64,000 nucleotides of DNA from Sulfitobacter sp. CW3 (GTDB lineage Bacteria; Pseudomonadota; Alphaproteobacteria; Rhodobacterales; Rhodobacteraceae), in assembly GCF_019392245.1 (NCBI RefSeq), contig NZ_JAHXRL010000001.1:1-64000 (forward strand), read 5' to 3'. Below are positions 35,541 to 46,063 of this stretch, piece after piece (position 1 is the first letter of the stretch; each line of letters starts with the position of its first letter). The translations under genes and the position numbers were made by a program. The notes beneath the pieces were generated by a model. The model was given only the letters and a program-made list of their open reading frames with translations, was not told the origin of the DNA and ran no database searches.

Positions 35541-35573
35541 AAGGCCAGAGGTATGATTGCCTCTGGCCTTTGC
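35541..35573 (+). terminator. Terminator of the tau-like operon
   Basis: AAGGCCAGAGG and CCTCTGGCCTT form an 11-bp perfect stem with an 8-base loop, followed by TGCATTT. It lies about 85 bases after the permease stop and before the catalase gene. Confidence 0.75.
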
Positions 35574-35679
35574 ATTTATCTGATCTGATCAACCTATGCC
35601 GGACCATTGGTGGGATACTGCCAAGGAACTTTTCGCACTCTAACGGGTTTTCCAAATAGGCAAGCTTTGGAGAGTGACG

Positions 35680-37197
35680 ATGACACAGAAAAAAGATGTT
35701 CCCCCCACAACAACCGACGCCGGTATCAGAGTGCAAAGTGATGAGCATTCGCTGACCGTTGGCCCCGATGGCCCGATCGTGCTGAACGATCACTATCTTC
35801 TTGAACAGATGGCGAATTTCAACCGCGAACGTATTCCCGAGCGGCAACCCCACGCCAAAGGCTCCGGCGCGTTCGGCACCTTTGAGACGACACAGGATGT
35901 GTCGCAATATACCAAAGCCAAGATTTTCCAGCCCGGCGCAAAATGTGACGTGGCAATGCGTTTTTCGACCGTTGCGGGTGAACGCGGCAGCCCCGACACA
36001 TGGCGTGACCCCCGTGGTTTTTCCGTAAAAATGTACACCGAAGACGGCAATTTCGACATGGTCGGGAACAACACGCCGATCTTCTTTATTCGCGATCCGA
36101 TGAAGTTCCAGCACTTTATCCGCAGCCAAAAGCGCCGTGCGGATAACAACATGCGCGACCATGACATGCAGTGGGATTTCTGGACCTTGTCCCCAGAAAG
36201 CGCCCATCAGGTGACCTATTTGATGGGGGATCGTGGTATTCCCAAAACATGGCGCGAGATGAACGGCTATTCCAGCCACACCTATTCGCTGATCAATGCC
36301 GAGGGTGAAAAGTTTTGGGTGAAGTTCCATTTTCACACAGACCAAGGCGACGGCAATGCGTATCTAAGTCAGGATGAGGCCGACAAATTGGCGGGTATGG
36401 ATGGTGATTACCACCGCCGCGATCTTTTCGATGCAATCAGCGACGGGAATAATCCCAGCTGGACGCTCAAATGGCAGATCATGCCGTATGAAGACGCCAA
36501 GACCTATGACATCAACCCGTTTGATCTGACCAAGGTTTGGCCGCATGATGATTACCCGCTGATCGAGGTCGGTACACTGACGTTGAACCAAAACCCGACT
36601 GACTTCCACACGCAGATTGAACAGCTGGCGTTCGAGCCAAATAATATGGTGCCGGGGGTTGGTCTATCGCCCGACAAAATGCTGCTGGCGCGCGGATTTT
36701 CCTATGCGGATGCCCATCGCGCCCGTTTGGGTGTGAACTATAAACAGATCCCGGTGAACACGCCGAAATCGCCGGTTCACAGCTATTCCAAAGACGGGGC
36801 AGGGCGGACCGTTCCTGTGTCCGATCCGGTCTATGCGCCGAATTCCTATGGCGGCCCTGCTGCACAACCCGAGCCGGGCGGCGAGGCTGGCTTGTGGCAC
36901 GCAGACGGGGACATGGTGCGTCAGGCGTACACTTTGCGCCCCAAGGACGACGACTGGACCCAAGCGGGTATTCTGGTGCGCGAGGTGATGGACGACGACG
37001 CGCGGACACGTTTTGTCGGAAACGTCGCTGGCCATCTGGCCGACGGGGTCAGCGAAAAGGTTCTGCTGCGCGCGTTTGAATACTGGCGCAATGTGGATCA
37101 AGAGATCGGGGACCGCATCGAATTAGCTGTTCGTGAAAAGATCGGCGGCGTATCCAAAGCGCCCGGTATGGCCTCGGCCAAGAGCATCAGCGGCTAA
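35680..37197 (+). CDS. katA: Monofunctional heme catalase
   Basis: This 505-residue clade-3-like catalase has the distal-His signature [18 protein letters not shown], the Asn of [13 protein letters not shown], and the proximal heme-ligand Tyr in [14 protein letters not shown]. It breaks down hydrogen peroxide in the cytosol. The ATG at 35680 has GGAG seven bases upstream and is preferred to the GTG at 35674. The gene is a single unit between two terminators. A 222-base leader separates it from the tau-like operon; I see no clear OxyR site in it. Confidence 0.95.
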   Translation: MTQKKDVPPTTTDAGIRVQSDEHSLTVGPDGPIVLNDHYLLEQMANFNRERIPERQPHAKGSGAFGTFETTQDVSQYTKAKIFQPGAKCDVAMRFSTVAGERGSPDTWRDPRGFSVKMYTEDGNFDMVGNNTPIFFIRDPMKFQHFIRSQKRRADNNMRDHDMQWDFWTLSPESAHQVTYLMGDRGIPKTWREMNGYSSHTYSLINAEGEKFWVKFHFHTDQGDGNAYLSQDEADKLAGMDGDYHRRDLFDAISDGNNPSWTLKWQIMPYEDAKTYDINPFDLTKVWPHDDYPLIEVGTLTLNQNPTDFHTQIEQLAFEPNNMVPGVGLSPDKMLLARGFSYADAHRARLGVNYKQIPVNTPKSPVHSYSKDGAGRTVPVSDPVYAPNSYGGPAAQPEPGGEAGLWHADGDMVRQAYTLRPKDDDWTQAGILVREVMDDDARTRFVGNVAGHLADGVSEKVLLRAFEYWRNVDQEIGDRIELAVREKIGGVSKAPGMASAKSISG

Positions 37198-37219
37198 GTT
37201 TTCTGGAAGCTTAAATGGG

Positions 37220-37254
37220 AAAAGCGGAGCCGGTGGGCTTCGCTTTTTCTTTTG
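37220..37254 (+). terminator. Terminator after catalase
   Basis: AAAAGCG-G-AGCC and GGCT-T-CGCTTTT pair around a short GGTG loop and continue into TTCTTTTG, 22 bases after the katA stop. It could also serve arsJ from the other side. Confidence 0.7.
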
Positions 37255-37262
37255 TATCGGGG

Positions 37263-38528
37263 TTATGAAGGAACCGCTGTCGCGGTCTTGTTGCTAAGCT
37301 GCGATGTGGCGAGCCAGCTAAAAAAGATCATGCCGGCAGCCGTGCCAAGGCACAGGGGCAGCCCGCCTATCTGATAGGTGAACCCCGAAAGCAGGGTACC
37401 AACCAACCGGCCTGCCGCATTGGACATATAGTAAAACCCGACATCCATTGTCACCCGTTTCGCATCCGTAAAGCTGAGGATCAAAAAGGAATGTAGCGCC
37501 GAATTGACCGCGAATATCCCGCCAAACACCAAAAGCCCCAAGATGATCGTCACCGTGAGCGGGGTGGACGGCGCAGGTGCGAGCCAGACCGCAGTGGCGA
37601 GCAAGGCCGGGACGACCATCAAAACAGCCACCCATATTCTGGCCTGCGTCAAAATTTCTGCATCACTGCGGGAGGCGGCGCGAAGGATGCGTGGGGCCCA
37701 GCCCTGCACGACGCCATACAGGATGGTCCAAACCGCCATGAACGATCCGATCATAAAGAACGCGGCGCGGTTTCCGGCCTCTGATCCGTCAGACAACACT
37801 GCGTAGAAATAGATCGGGATGCCCACCACAAACCACACATCGCGTGCGCCGAACAGAAACAGCCGTGCAGCGCTGAGCCAGTTGATGTTGCGGTTCTTTG
37901 AGAAAACCTCGGAGAATTTTGCGTCTTTGCGCCCGACGGGAAGGCCCGTTGGCATGCCAATCACCACCCCGATCAGGATGATGAACAGGATCGCGGCCAT
38001 TGTCAGGACCGATGGCACAAACCCAAGGACCGCCAACAGTGCCGCACCCAACAAAAACCCGCAGCCCTTTACGGCGTTCTTTGATCCGGTCAGCAGCGCC
38101 ACCCAGCGAAACAATCCGCCACCGTCCGTCGGTGCCAGAATTTTCACAGCACTTTTGGAGCTCATCTTGGCCAGGTCTTTTGCGACGCCGGACAAACCTT
38201 GGACCAGCATGACAAAAACCACAGAGGCCGTGATGCCCCACGCAGGATCAAGCTGCGCCAGTGCCAGCAATGCGACGACCTGCAAGGCAAGCCCCGCATA
38301 AAGCGTCGAGGGCAGCCCGAACCGCGCGGCAATCCACCCCGCCGACAGGTTGGTCACCACGCCTGCTATCTCGTAGAGAACAAACAGATAGGCGAGTTGC
38401 ACCGGCGAAAAGCCCAGCGTGTGAAAATGCAGCAACACCAACATGCGCAGGGCACCATCGGTCAGCATGAACGCCCAATAGGCCGCCGTCACCGTCATAT
38501 AGGCTGCAAAACCCGCCGGACGTGTCAC
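37263..38528 (-). CDS. arsJ: ArsJ organoarsenical efflux MFS transporter
   Basis: This 421-residue major-facilitator protein has about 12 segments and ArsJ features: [25 protein letters not shown] TM1 (split here), [12 protein letters not shown] in the central loop and [13 protein letters not shown]. ArsJ exports 1-arseno-3-phosphoglycerate made by the partner glyceraldehyde-3-phosphate dehydrogenase, giving arsenate resistance. The start overlaps the GAPDH gene stop by four bases, and the operon starts with an arsR-arsC fusion. It is the last gene of this three-gene unit. Confidence 0.92.
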   Translation of the reverse strand: MTRPAGFAAYMTVTAAYWAFMLTDGALRMLVLLHFHTLGFSPVQLAYLFVLYEIAGVVTNLSAGWIAARFGLPSTLYAGLALQVVALLALAQLDPAWGITASVVFVMLVQGLSGVAKDLAKMSSKSAVKILAPTDGGGLFRWVALLTGSKNAVKGCGFLLGAALLAVLGFVPSVLTMAAILFIILIGVVIGMPTGLPVGRKDAKFSEVFSKNRNINWLSAARLFLFGARDVWFVVGIPIYFYAVLSDGSEAGNRAAFFMIGSFMAVWTILYGVVQGWAPRILRAASRSDAEILTQARIWVAVLMVVPALLATAVWLAPAPSTPLTVTIILGLLVFGGIFAVNSALHSFLILSFTDAKRVTMDVGFYYMSNAAGRLVGTLLSGFTYQIGGLPLCLGTAAGMIFFSWLATSQLSNKTATAVPS

Positions 38529-39523
38529 AGCTTGTCACCCACCATCAAGGCCACATCGACCAGCCGGTAAGCATAGCCATATTCATTGTCATACCACGCA
38601 TAGATTTTCACCTGCGTGCCGTTCACCACCATGGTTGATGGCGCATCGATGATGCTGCTACGGGTGTCATTGGTGTAATCCGACGACACCAAAGGCCGTG
38701 TTTCATAGCCCAAGATGCCTTTGAGTGGGCCACTGGCTGCGGCCTCGAACAGGGCGTTGACCTCCTCGACGGTGGTTTCGCGGGCCATCTCGAATACGCA
38801 ATCGGTGATGGATGCGTTCAACAGCGGCACGCGCACAGCGTGGCCGTTCAGCTTTCCGGTCAGTTCAGGATAGATCAATGTGATGGCCGTCGCCGATCCG
38901 GTCGTGGTGGGGATCAGATTGGTCAAGGCCGACCGCGCGCGGCGCATGTCCTTGGCCGGCCGGTCCACGATTGTCTGGGTGTTGGTCACATCATGGATGG
39001 TCGTGATCGACCCGTGTTTGATGCCGATCCCCTCAAGCAGAACCTTGACCACTGGGGCCAGACAGTTCGTTGTACAGCTGGCTGCGGTTACGATGTGATG
39101 TGCGTCTGCGTCATAGATATCGTCATTGACGCCATAAACGATATTGGCCGTAGGGCCATCCTTGACCGGGGCCGATACGATGACCTTTTTCACGCCAGCG
39201 GCAAAGTACGGGGCCAGCTTGGCCTCGGTCTTGAACGCGCCGGTGCAGTCGATCACCACATCAACGCCGTTCAATGGCAGATCTTCCAGATTGCGGGTGC
39301 TGGTCACGGGAATGCGCGTGCCGTCGATGCTGATCGAAGTGTCATCGGCCTCGAACTTGGCGGGCCAGCGCCCGTGGACGGAATCAAATTCCAGCAGATG
39401 GGCGTGCATGGCCGGGTCGCCCACCGCGTCGTTGATAAAAGCGATCTTGGCACCGCGTTCCAGCAGGGGGCGCAGGGCAAGTTTACCCATCCGGCCTAGG
39501 CCGTTAAGTGCATAAGTTGTCAT
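38525..39523 (-). CDS. ArsJ-associated glyceraldehyde-3-phosphate dehydrogenase
   Basis: This 332-residue GAPDH has the Rossmann start [17 protein letters not shown], the catalytic Cys in [11 protein letters not shown], and the C-terminal signature [13 protein letters not shown]. In ars operons with arsJ, the enzyme forms 1-arseno-3-phosphoglycerate from arsenate and glyceraldehyde 3-phosphate, and ArsJ then exports it. It lies 3 bases after the arsR-arsC stop and overlaps arsJ. The genome is expected to carry a separate glycolytic gap gene, which cannot be checked here. Confidence 0.93.
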   Translation of the reverse strand: MTTYALNGLGRMGKLALRPLLERGAKIAFINDAVGDPAMHAHLLEFDSVHGRWPAKFEADDTSISIDGTRIPVTSTRNLEDLPLNGVDVVIDCTGAFKTEAKLAPYFAAGVKKVIVSAPVKDGPTANIVYGVNDDIYDADAHHIVTAASCTTNCLAPVVKVLLEGIGIKHGSITTIHDVTNTQTIVDRPAKDMRRARSALTNLIPTTTGSATAITLIYPELTGKLNGHAVRVPLLNASITDCVFEMARETTVEEVNALFEAAASGPLKGILGYETRPLVSSDYTNDTRSSIIDAPSTMVVNGTQVKIYAWYDNEYGYAYRLVDVALMVGDKL

Positions 39524-39526
39524 GAT

Positions 39527-40369
39527 TTATTCCTGTGTGGATGTGTGTTTGCCGATCGCGTCGACATGTGTTTGCAAGGCCGCGCGGTCCAACGCTTCGA
39601 ACGACAGCGAGGTAAACGCGCTGATCCGGTTGCGCAGCGCGCCATAGGTCTGGTGAAAGGCAAGGCGCTTTTCGGCGTCCGTCCCTTGGGCTTTGACCGG
39701 GTCGGGCAAACCCCAGTGGCCTGACACGGGCTGGCCGGGCCATGTCGGGCATTCCTCGTTCGCCGCACGGTCACAAACGGTAAAGACGAAATCCATTTTC
39801 GGCGCATCCGCCCCTTGGAATTCGCTCACGTTCTTGGATCTAAGCAGCGAAACATCATGCCCCTTGGATTCCAGCATTTCTACCGCAAACGGGTTCAGTT
39901 CGGACCGGTGTGTCGTGCCTGCGGAAAAAGCGGTGAATTTGTCACCGGCCAGGTCGCGCAGAATGGTCTCGGCAAAGATCGACCGGGCAGAGTTGCCGGT
40001 GCACACGAACAAGACGTTATACTTTTGATCAGACATGGGAGAGATGCTCCTGAGGAGGTCAGAAAATTGGGGCGGGCACAGATCGGCCCGACCACGGCAG
40101 CAATCAAGAAACAGGTCCGAGACGACATCGCGGGTTGCATCAAGGTTCACGGTATACAGCAGCCGCGTTCCATCGCGCCGCTGAGAAATCATGCCCGCTT
40201 GCGTCAGTGCGGCGAGATATACGGAAGCCGTGCTGGATTTAAGGGTCAATGCTTGGGCGATTTCACCTGCTGGCAGCGCGTCGGGATAGCGCCGCATGAG
40301 CAAACGAAAAACCGCCATCCGTTGCGGATGACTAAGCGTCGAGAGACGGTTGGTGAGTACTGTTTCCAT
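39527..40369 (-). CDS. ArsR regulator-arsenate reductase (LMW phosphatase type) fusion
   Basis: This 280-residue protein joins an ArsR-type winged helix (about residues 1-90; ALTLKSSTASVYLAALTQAG) to a low-molecular-weight phosphatase-like arsenate reductase (about residues 112-280; VLFVCTGNSARS with catalytic Cys123 in a CX5R loop). Cys90, Cys91 and Cys98 between the parts could sense arsenite. The reductase half turns arsenate into arsenite using thiols. Inside the fusion, AGGAG lies ten bases before an in-frame ATG at 40036 (MSDQKYN), so free ArsC might also be made. It is the first gene of the ars unit and probably represses its own promoter. Confidence 0.9.
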   Translation of the reverse strand: METVLTNRLSTLSHPQRMAVFRLLMRRYPDALPAGEIAQALTLKSSTASVYLAALTQAGMISQRRDGTRLLYTVNLDATRDVVSDLFLDCCRGRADLCPPQFSDLLRSISPMSDQKYNVLFVCTGNSARSIFAETILRDLAGDKFTAFSAGTTHRSELNPFAVEMLESKGHDVSLLRSKNVSEFQGADAPKMDFVFTVCDRAANEECPTWPGQPVSGHWGLPDPVKAQGTDAEKRLAFHQTYGALRNRISAFTSLSFEALDRAALQTHVDAIGKHTSTQE

Positions 40370-40392
40370 ATTTCATGAATATTTAAAATATG
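40367..40392. promoter_or_regulatory. Candidate ArsR operator
   Basis: CATATTT (40367-40373) and AAATATG (40386-40392) form a perfect 7-bp inverted repeat with a 12-base spacer, reaching from the start codon of the fusion gene into its leader. The AT-rich half-sites and position fit an ArsR autorepression site. Confidence 0.45.
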
Positions 40393-40504
40393 AGAGGCGA
40401 GTCAACCGATTTATGATGTTTGAATGTGAATGTTTCATGACGGTTTGGGGGCGATTGATCTGCACCATAGACGCAACGCATCCGGCATTGCGGCACAGTG
40501 GGGG

Positions 40505-40534
40505 AATGCCCCGATCATCGCGGACCGGGGCATT
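40505..40534. terminator. Hairpin between serine hydrolase and ars unit
   Basis: AATGCCCCG and CGGGGCATT form a 9-bp perfect stem with a 12-base loop. It lies just past the stop of the minus-strand serine hydrolase gene and probably ends its transcription before the ars promoter. Confidence 0.6.
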
Positions 40535-40547
40535 TGCGTTGTTTGGT

Positions 40548-41831
40548 TCAATCGTCGGCGCGACTGTCTGCGATCGTCGGATAAAGCAAGTTGCGGAAAA
40601 TCAACCGGAGCGGTCCGCGGTTGGCAGGGGACTGGATCATCAAAAGCGCGATCATGTCTTCCTTTGGGTCGGTATAATAGCCCGTGCCTGCCGCGCCGCC
40701 CCAGTTGAATTCACCCGCTGTGCCAAAGGACGGTGCATTGCCATCCTCAAGACGTACCGCATAGCCAAGGCCGAACCCATATCCCGCACCGGGCAGATAG
40801 TATTTGCCCGGTTTGATCCCTTTCAAATGGTCCGAGGTCATTAGCTGCACCGTTTTCGGCGATAAAAGCCGCGTGCCGTTAAGCTCGCCTCCGTTCAGCA
40901 TCATCTGCGCGAACTTGGCATAGTCCTGCGCGGTGGACATCAGCCCGCCGCCGCCCGATTGGTTGGGTTTGCGCACACGCGGATCGAACAGGGGGCTCCC
41001 GCCCAGCATCCCCTGATCGGCAAAGGGCTCTGCGATGCGGTCAAAGTCAGCCGCGTCATCCACATAGAACGCTGTATCGGTCATGCCCAACGGATCGAAA
41101 ATCCGGTCTGTCATAAAGGCCTCAAGGGTTTGACCTGAAACCACTTCGACCACCGCGCCCAAAACATCCGTGGCGCGGGAATATTCCCAAACGGTGCCGG
41201 GATCATGTTCCAAGGGCAGGCTGGCCAGCAGGTTCGCCTGCTCGATGCCGGTGTTTTCCGGGCTGGCAACTTCGGCGGCTTTATATGCCTCGCGGGCGGG
41301 GCCGGCCCCGAAAAAACCATAGGTCAGGCCCGATGTGTGGCGCATCAAATCCTGTACCGTCATCGCTCCCTTGGCGGGGCGCGTCACCGCGTTGCCGTCG
41401 GCGTCTTTTTCGCCGGTCACCACGGTCATGTTTTTAAACGCGGGCAGATAGGTCGCCACCGGCGCGTTCAGGATCAACCGACCTTCCTCGACCAGCATCA
41501 TCGCGGCGACCGATGTGATGGGTTTGGTCATCGAATAGATACGAAAAATACTGTCTTCGGTCATCGGTTCACCATCGGGGGTGCGTTTGCCCATAGCCGA
41601 TAAATGTGCGACCTGACCGTCACGGATCACCATAATCACGGCACCGGGCGTCATGCCTTTGTTGATCAATGCCCCGAATGTCGCGTCCATCCGTGCCAGC
41701 CGCGCGGGGTCAAACCCCAGTTCCTTGGCGTCGCCGCGTGGCAAATCCTGGGCCCAAGACCCCGTGACACTGGCCAATGCCGCAGCAATCGCAATTGCCC
41801 CGACCGACAGGCTTGATTTCAATCGTTTCAT
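40548..41831 (-). CDS. Secreted serine hydrolase (class C beta-lactamase/esterase family)
   Basis: This 427-residue protein has a signal peptide ending near GSWAQ and a beta-lactamase/transpeptidase-like fold, with the nucleophile motif SMTK (Ser100, Lys103), a Tyr motif (EYSRATD) and a Gly-rich C-terminal part. The family contains esterases such as EstB, D-aminopeptidases and class C beta-lactamases. Its length and sequence look more like the EstB-type esterases, acting in the periplasm. It is a single gene with its own terminator. Neighbours give no hint of substrate. Confidence 0.85.
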   Translation of the reverse strand: MKRLKSSLSVGAIAIAAALASVTGSWAQDLPRGDAKELGFDPARLARMDATFGALINKGMTPGAVIMVIRDGQVAHLSAMGKRTPDGEPMTEDSIFRIYSMTKPITSVAAMMLVEEGRLILNAPVATYLPAFKNMTVVTGEKDADGNAVTRPAKGAMTVQDLMRHTSGLTYGFFGAGPAREAYKAAEVASPENTGIEQANLLASLPLEHDPGTVWEYSRATDVLGAVVEVVSGQTLEAFMTDRIFDPLGMTDTAFYVDDAADFDRIAEPFADQGMLGGSPLFDPRVRKPNQSGGGGLMSTAQDYAKFAQMMLNGGELNGTRLLSPKTVQLMTSDHLKGIKPGKYYLPGAGYGFGLGYAVRLEDGNAPSFGTAGEFNWGGAAGTGYYTDPKEDMIALLMIQSPANRGPLRLIFRNLLYPTIADSRADD

Positions 41832-42028
41832 AATAACTCCTCCCAGATGTTATTGCCCGTTATGCGGGCATCATCAGGTTAGGAGGGGGGATTTAAGGCT
41901 GGCAACAGCCGCAACGCCGATTAAAGCGCTACGATCTCCAATTGACGCACCGTAACTTTACCTAAGGGCAGTTGTGTCGGCGCTGGGGTAGGGCATCTGG
42001 TTTTATTCAGGAATTGCCCTGCGCGGGA

Positions 42029-43162
42029 TCACCCGGGCGACCAAAGCGTACCACTTTTCCCGCGCCCAAGCCCGTATTCAAAGAGCTCTGTCATGTAAGG
42101 CAGCGAAAACCGGTCGGAAGGGTCAAAGACGAGCCCGGATTTCGGATCAATTGATGTGACGTACAAATCCAACCCGTTGGCGCGGGCAAACAGGCTGGTA
42201 GCGTTCATCAATGACAGGGCGCTGGCCCGTGCAAATGTCGTTAGCGCCTGCTGCGAGATCGCCAGAGGATTGCGCGCAACAGCGACGGGGACGGGATCAA
42301 GTGTGTTGTTAATCAGCAGATAGATCTCTCCATCGGGGAATTCACGATGGCGCGCGGTAAAGGCAAATGCGGGAATGGCAAGGAACTGCATGTGAACGCC
42401 GCCATCCACATGGGTTTCGCTATAGGTCACACCATTTGCCGTGAATTTCAGATCGACCGGCGAAAACAACCCCGGCAGCGCCGCCGAGGCCCGCATGATC
42501 GCGCGAAACAGATCATATTCGCGCGCATGTGCGATTTCGCCCATATCCCAAACCGACGCGCGCGCGGTCTCCAGCTCCGAGGTGACAATGAACAGCCGCG
42601 CGCCCGCTGCGTGCCGCGCCGCAATGCGATCGATGAATTCGGACGGGGTGGACCGTGTGATCAACTGGTCAAGTTTCGTCGTGTCAAAAAGCGCCTGACG
42701 GAAAAGCCCGTTAAAAGGGCTGAACTTTACGATGTCCTCGGTGCCGAAATCTGTAAATATGCGTTGCAGATTATCGTCGACCGCACTGCCAATAAACGCA
42801 AAGGGCGCGATAAGGGCACCAATCGAAATACCGGTTACGATATCAAATTCGGGCCGCGTCCCAGTGGCCGACCAACCGACCAGCGCACCGGCTCCGAATG
42901 CCCCTTCCTCGCCGCCGCTGGACAGCGCCAAAACGCGCAGCTTGCGTCCTGTCGTGGGGGCTGCCAGATGGCCGCGCCATTTTTGCTGGCTGGCATCCGC
43001 GAACAATCGAAACCGCGCCAATGGATCGTGGTCAACGGGGGGCCGCTTGGTCGGGCTATGTTGCGCTGTGCCGGCGCAGGCCCCCAAGGCCGCTGTTGCG
43101 CCGAACCCCGCCAAAAGTCGCCGCCGCCCCAGAAAACTGGGCATTTCGCTCGTCGTGTTCAT
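42029..43162 (-). CDS. Patatin-like phospholipase, probable Tat-exported lipoprotein
   Basis: This 377-residue protein has a leader with twin arginines (GRRRLLAGF) and a lipobox (AALGAC, Cys29), so export by Tat followed by lipidation is plausible. The patatin domain has the oxyanion loop SSGGEEGAFG (81-90), the nucleophile GISIG (Ser113) and the catalytic Asp253 in HVDGG. Such enzymes release fatty acids from phospholipids or neutral lipids. It is a single gene, with 197 bases on its downstream side and 184 bases upstream containing nothing recognisable. Confidence 0.88.
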   Translation of the reverse strand: MNTTSEMPSFLGRRRLLAGFGATAALGACAGTAQHSPTKRPPVDHDPLARFRLFADASQQKWRGHLAAPTTGRKLRVLALSSGGEEGAFGAGALVGWSATGTRPEFDIVTGISIGALIAPFAFIGSAVDDNLQRIFTDFGTEDIVKFSPFNGLFRQALFDTTKLDQLITRSTPSEFIDRIAARHAAGARLFIVTSELETARASVWDMGEIAHAREYDLFRAIMRASAALPGLFSPVDLKFTANGVTYSETHVDGGVHMQFLAIPAFAFTARHREFPDGEIYLLINNTLDPVPVAVARNPLAISQQALTTFARASALSLMNATSLFARANGLDLYVTSIDPKSGLVFDPSDRFSLPYMTELFEYGLGRGKSGTLWSPG

Positions 43163-43346
43163 TGTTGGCCCTATGGTTCTGTCTGCGCAAAGCTGCCTGC
43201 AAAAGCGGTGACCTCTGCCTGCGCGGCCACTTTAAAGGCAGCGGGCGGAAATTTGCAATCAATGGTCCGGTGATGCACGCGGCGAGGGTATTGGCGATTG
43301 ACCAAATACCCCCGCGCTCTCACCGGGTTGCACCTAACTACGCGTC

Positions 43347-44495
43347 CTAGACGGCCAAGGCCTGAATAAGATCCGCCTTCAAATCCTCCACATCCTCGAT
43401 CCCGACCGAGACACGCAGTAGGCCTTCGGGAATGCCTGTATGCGGCTCGATCGTGTGGCGATGCTCGACCAGGCTTTCTACCCCACCAAGCGAAGTCGCA
43501 CGGTGAAACAGCGCCAGCTTTCCGGCGACGGCCAACGCGGCGTCGGCCCCGCCTTTTACGATGAACGACAGCAGCGGCCCAAAACCACCGTTCATCTGGC
43601 GTGTGGCGATGTCATGCCCGGGGTGGGCGGGCAGGCCGGGATACAGCACGGCTTCGACCTGATCATGTTGGTCCAGAAATTCCGCCAGCGCTTGGGCGTT
43701 GCGCGACATTTCACGCATGCGCAAGGGCAGGGTCCGCATACCGCGCACCAACAACCAGGCCTCGAACGGCCCGATGACCGCGCCAGCATCGTGACGGTCG
43801 GCTTTGATGTCGGTCCAGATTTGCGCCTCTGTGTCGTTGGTCGCCAGCACGCCCGCCAAAACATCCGAATGGCCGTTAATGCCCTTGGTGGCAGAATGCA
43901 TCACAATGTCGGCCCCCGCGGCCAGCGGCTTTTGCAGCACAGGCGTGGCGGCGGTACTGTCGACCATCAGCAGCCCGCCAACGGCATGAACAGCCTTGGC
44001 TGCGGCTTCTAGATCGGTGATGCGCAGCCATGGATTCGACGGTGTCTCGATCAACACCAGCGACGGCTTATGTACGGCACAGGCGGCTTCAAACGCGGCT
44101 GCATCCGATGCCTCAACCTCGTGCAGTTCAATCCCGCGCCGCGTGCAGAAATCGCGCAGCCACTTGGTAGTGCCCCAATAAATCTGGGATTGGACCAAAA
44201 CGCAGCCACCATTTGGCACCGTGCGAAACGCCGCCGCAATCGCCGCCATGCCAGATGGAAACAGCAACGTCTCCGCCGCCCCCTCAAGCTGCGCCAAAAC
44301 AGTCTCGGCAACGCGCACGATGTCACTTTGATCGCGCAGGTAGATATTATCGGGGCGCAACGGCTGATACTGCGCGTCGCGTAAATAAGTGGTGGCCATT
44401 TGCAACGGGGGCACAACGCCGCCGCTTTGTGGATCAACGGCACCGGCAGCCTGTGCAGCAATGGTGGCTTGGTTCAATCGAGACGTATCAGACAT
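43347..44495 (-). CDS. Cys/Met-metabolism PLP-dependent enzyme (cystathionine gamma-synthase/lyase family)
   Basis: This 382-residue fold-type I PLP enzyme has FPSGMAAIAAAF for cofactor binding, LIETPSNPWLRITD, MVDSTAATP and the Schiff-base Lys in HSATKGINGHSDV. Family members include cystathionine gamma-synthase, beta-lyase and methionine gamma-lyase; the sequence alone does not decide among them. TSLGGVESLVEHR near the C-terminus is typical of the group. It is a monocistronic gene divergent from purB with a 258-base spacer in which no clear SAM or homocysteine riboswitch was noticed. Confidence 0.88.
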   Translation of the reverse strand: MSDTSRLNQATIAAQAAGAVDPQSGGVVPPLQMATTYLRDAQYQPLRPDNIYLRDQSDIVRVAETVLAQLEGAAETLLFPSGMAAIAAAFRTVPNGGCVLVQSQIYWGTTKWLRDFCTRRGIELHEVEASDAAAFEAACAVHKPSLVLIETPSNPWLRITDLEAAAKAVHAVGGLLMVDSTAATPVLQKPLAAGADIVMHSATKGINGHSDVLAGVLATNDTEAQIWTDIKADRHDAGAVIGPFEAWLLVRGMRTLPLRMREMSRNAQALAEFLDQHDQVEAVLYPGLPAHPGHDIATRQMNGGFGPLLSFIVKGGADAALAVAGKLALFHRATSLGGVESLVEHRHTIEPHTGIPEGLLRVSVGIEDVEDLKADLIQALAV

Positions 44496-44753
44496 GGCGC
44501 GCGCCGCTCCTCAAAGATGACCTGTTTTCAATCCCCTACACCTAAACCGGACCCTTGCGAAACTGCCAGCCCGTAAATGAAGGAACGCGGCGTTCCCTTT
44601 CATTTTGCCCAATAAACTCCCGCCGGAGGCATCCCGCCCTCGCGCCACACGCAGCACCTGCTACCCTCAAACCCCTGTTGAGCCTTGTTCTTTAGCCCTT
44701 TGCGGTCTATGCCGCGCCCGAACCCTCACGCCCCTAGATAAAGGTATCACCAC

Positions 44754-46058
44754 ATGATTCCCCGTTATTCCCGCCCCGAGATGGTCGCAATCTGGTCCCC
44801 CGAAACCAAGTTCCGCATCTGGTTCGAGATCGAGGCACATGCCTGTGATGCGATGGCCAAGCTGGGCGTGATCCCTCAGGCGAATGCCGATGCGGTCTGG
44901 AAAGCCAAAGATGTTGAATTCGACGTGGCCCGTATCGACGAAATCGAAGCGGTCACCAAGCATGACGTCATCGCGTTCCTGACCCACCTGGCCGAACATG
45001 TTGGCAGCGACGAGGCACGTTTTGTGCATCAGGGCATGACATCCTCGGATGTGCTCGACACTTGTTTTAACGTTCAGCTGACCCGGGCTGCCGACATCCT
45101 GATCGCGGATATGGGGCTGCTGTTGGCCGCGCTCAAGCGTCGCGCGATTGAACATAAAGACACGTTGCGTGTGGGTCGTAGCCACGGCATCCACGCTGAA
45201 CCGACCACAATGGGTCTGACCTTTGCGCGTTTCTATGCCGAGATGGACCGCAACCTGACTCGCCTGAAAACCGCCCGTGAAGAAATCGCCACCGGTGCGA
45301 TTTCGGGCGCTGTCGGTACATTCGCCAACATCGATCCCCGCGTAGAAGAGCACGTCTGCGAACAGCTGGGCCTGACACCCGAGCCGATCAGCACCCAAGT
45401 GATCCCGCGCGACCGTCATGCGGCGTTCTTTGCCGCCCTTGGTGTTGTTGCCAGCTCCATCGAAAACGTCGCCACCGAAGTCCGCCACATGCAGCGCACT
45501 GAAGTCCTTGAGGGTGCTGAATTCTTCTCGGCGGGTCAAAAGGGCTCCTCGGCGATGCCGCATAAAAAGAACCCTGTGTTGACCGAAAACCTAACCGGTC
45601 TGGCGCGCACTATCCGTATGGCTGTGATCCCTGCGATGGAAAACGTCACCCTGTGGCACGAGCGTGATATCTCGCACTCCTCGGTCGAGCGTGCGATCGG
45701 TCCTGACACGACTATTACCCTTGATTTCGCGCTTCACCGTTTGACCGGTGTGATCGACAAGATGTTGATCTATCCTGACAACATGTTGGCCAACATGAAT
45801 AAATTCAGTGGTTTGGTGATGTCTCAGCGGGTTTTGCTGGCATTGACACAGGCAGGCGTCAGCCGCGAAGACAGCTATAAGCTGGTGCAGCGCAATGCGA
45901 TGAAGGTCTGGGAAGAGGGCAAGGATTTCAAAACCGAATTGCTTGCCGACCCCGAAGTTCTAAAGGCGCTGAGCGTCGAGGAAATCGAAGAGAAGTTCGA
46001 CCTTGGCTACCACACCAAACACGTCGACACGATCTTTGCCCGCGTCTTTAAAGATTGA
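44754..46058 (+). CDS. purB: Adenylosuccinate lyase
   Basis: This 434-residue fumarase-superfamily enzyme has the signature GSSAMPHKKNPVLTE near residue 265, MTSSDVLDT and RSHGIHAEPTT. PurB acts twice in purine synthesis, releasing fumarate from SAICAR and from adenylosuccinate. Its length is that of the short bacterial type. It is followed by a hairpin and then by two genes for small secreted proteins. Confidence 0.96.
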   Translation: MIPRYSRPEMVAIWSPETKFRIWFEIEAHACDAMAKLGVIPQANADAVWKAKDVEFDVARIDEIEAVTKHDVIAFLTHLAEHVGSDEARFVHQGMTSSDVLDTCFNVQLTRAADILIADMGLLLAALKRRAIEHKDTLRVGRSHGIHAEPTTMGLTFARFYAEMDRNLTRLKTAREEIATGAISGAVGTFANIDPRVEEHVCEQLGLTPEPISTQVIPRDRHAAFFAALGVVASSIENVATEVRHMQRTEVLEGAEFFSAGQKGSSAMPHKKNPVLTENLTGLARTIRMAVIPAMENVTLWHERDISHSSVERAIGPDTTITLDFALHRLTGVIDKMLIYPDNMLANMNKFSGLVMSQRVLLALTQAGVSREDSYKLVQRNAMKVWEEGKDFKTELLADPEVLKALSVEEIEEKFDLGYHTKHVDTIFARVFKD

Positions 46059-46063
46059 AACTT

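Noticed and set aside
44496..44753. SAM-type riboswitch in front of the Cys/Met PLP gene
   Set aside because: I looked for conserved riboswitch blocks in this interval and found none convincing.
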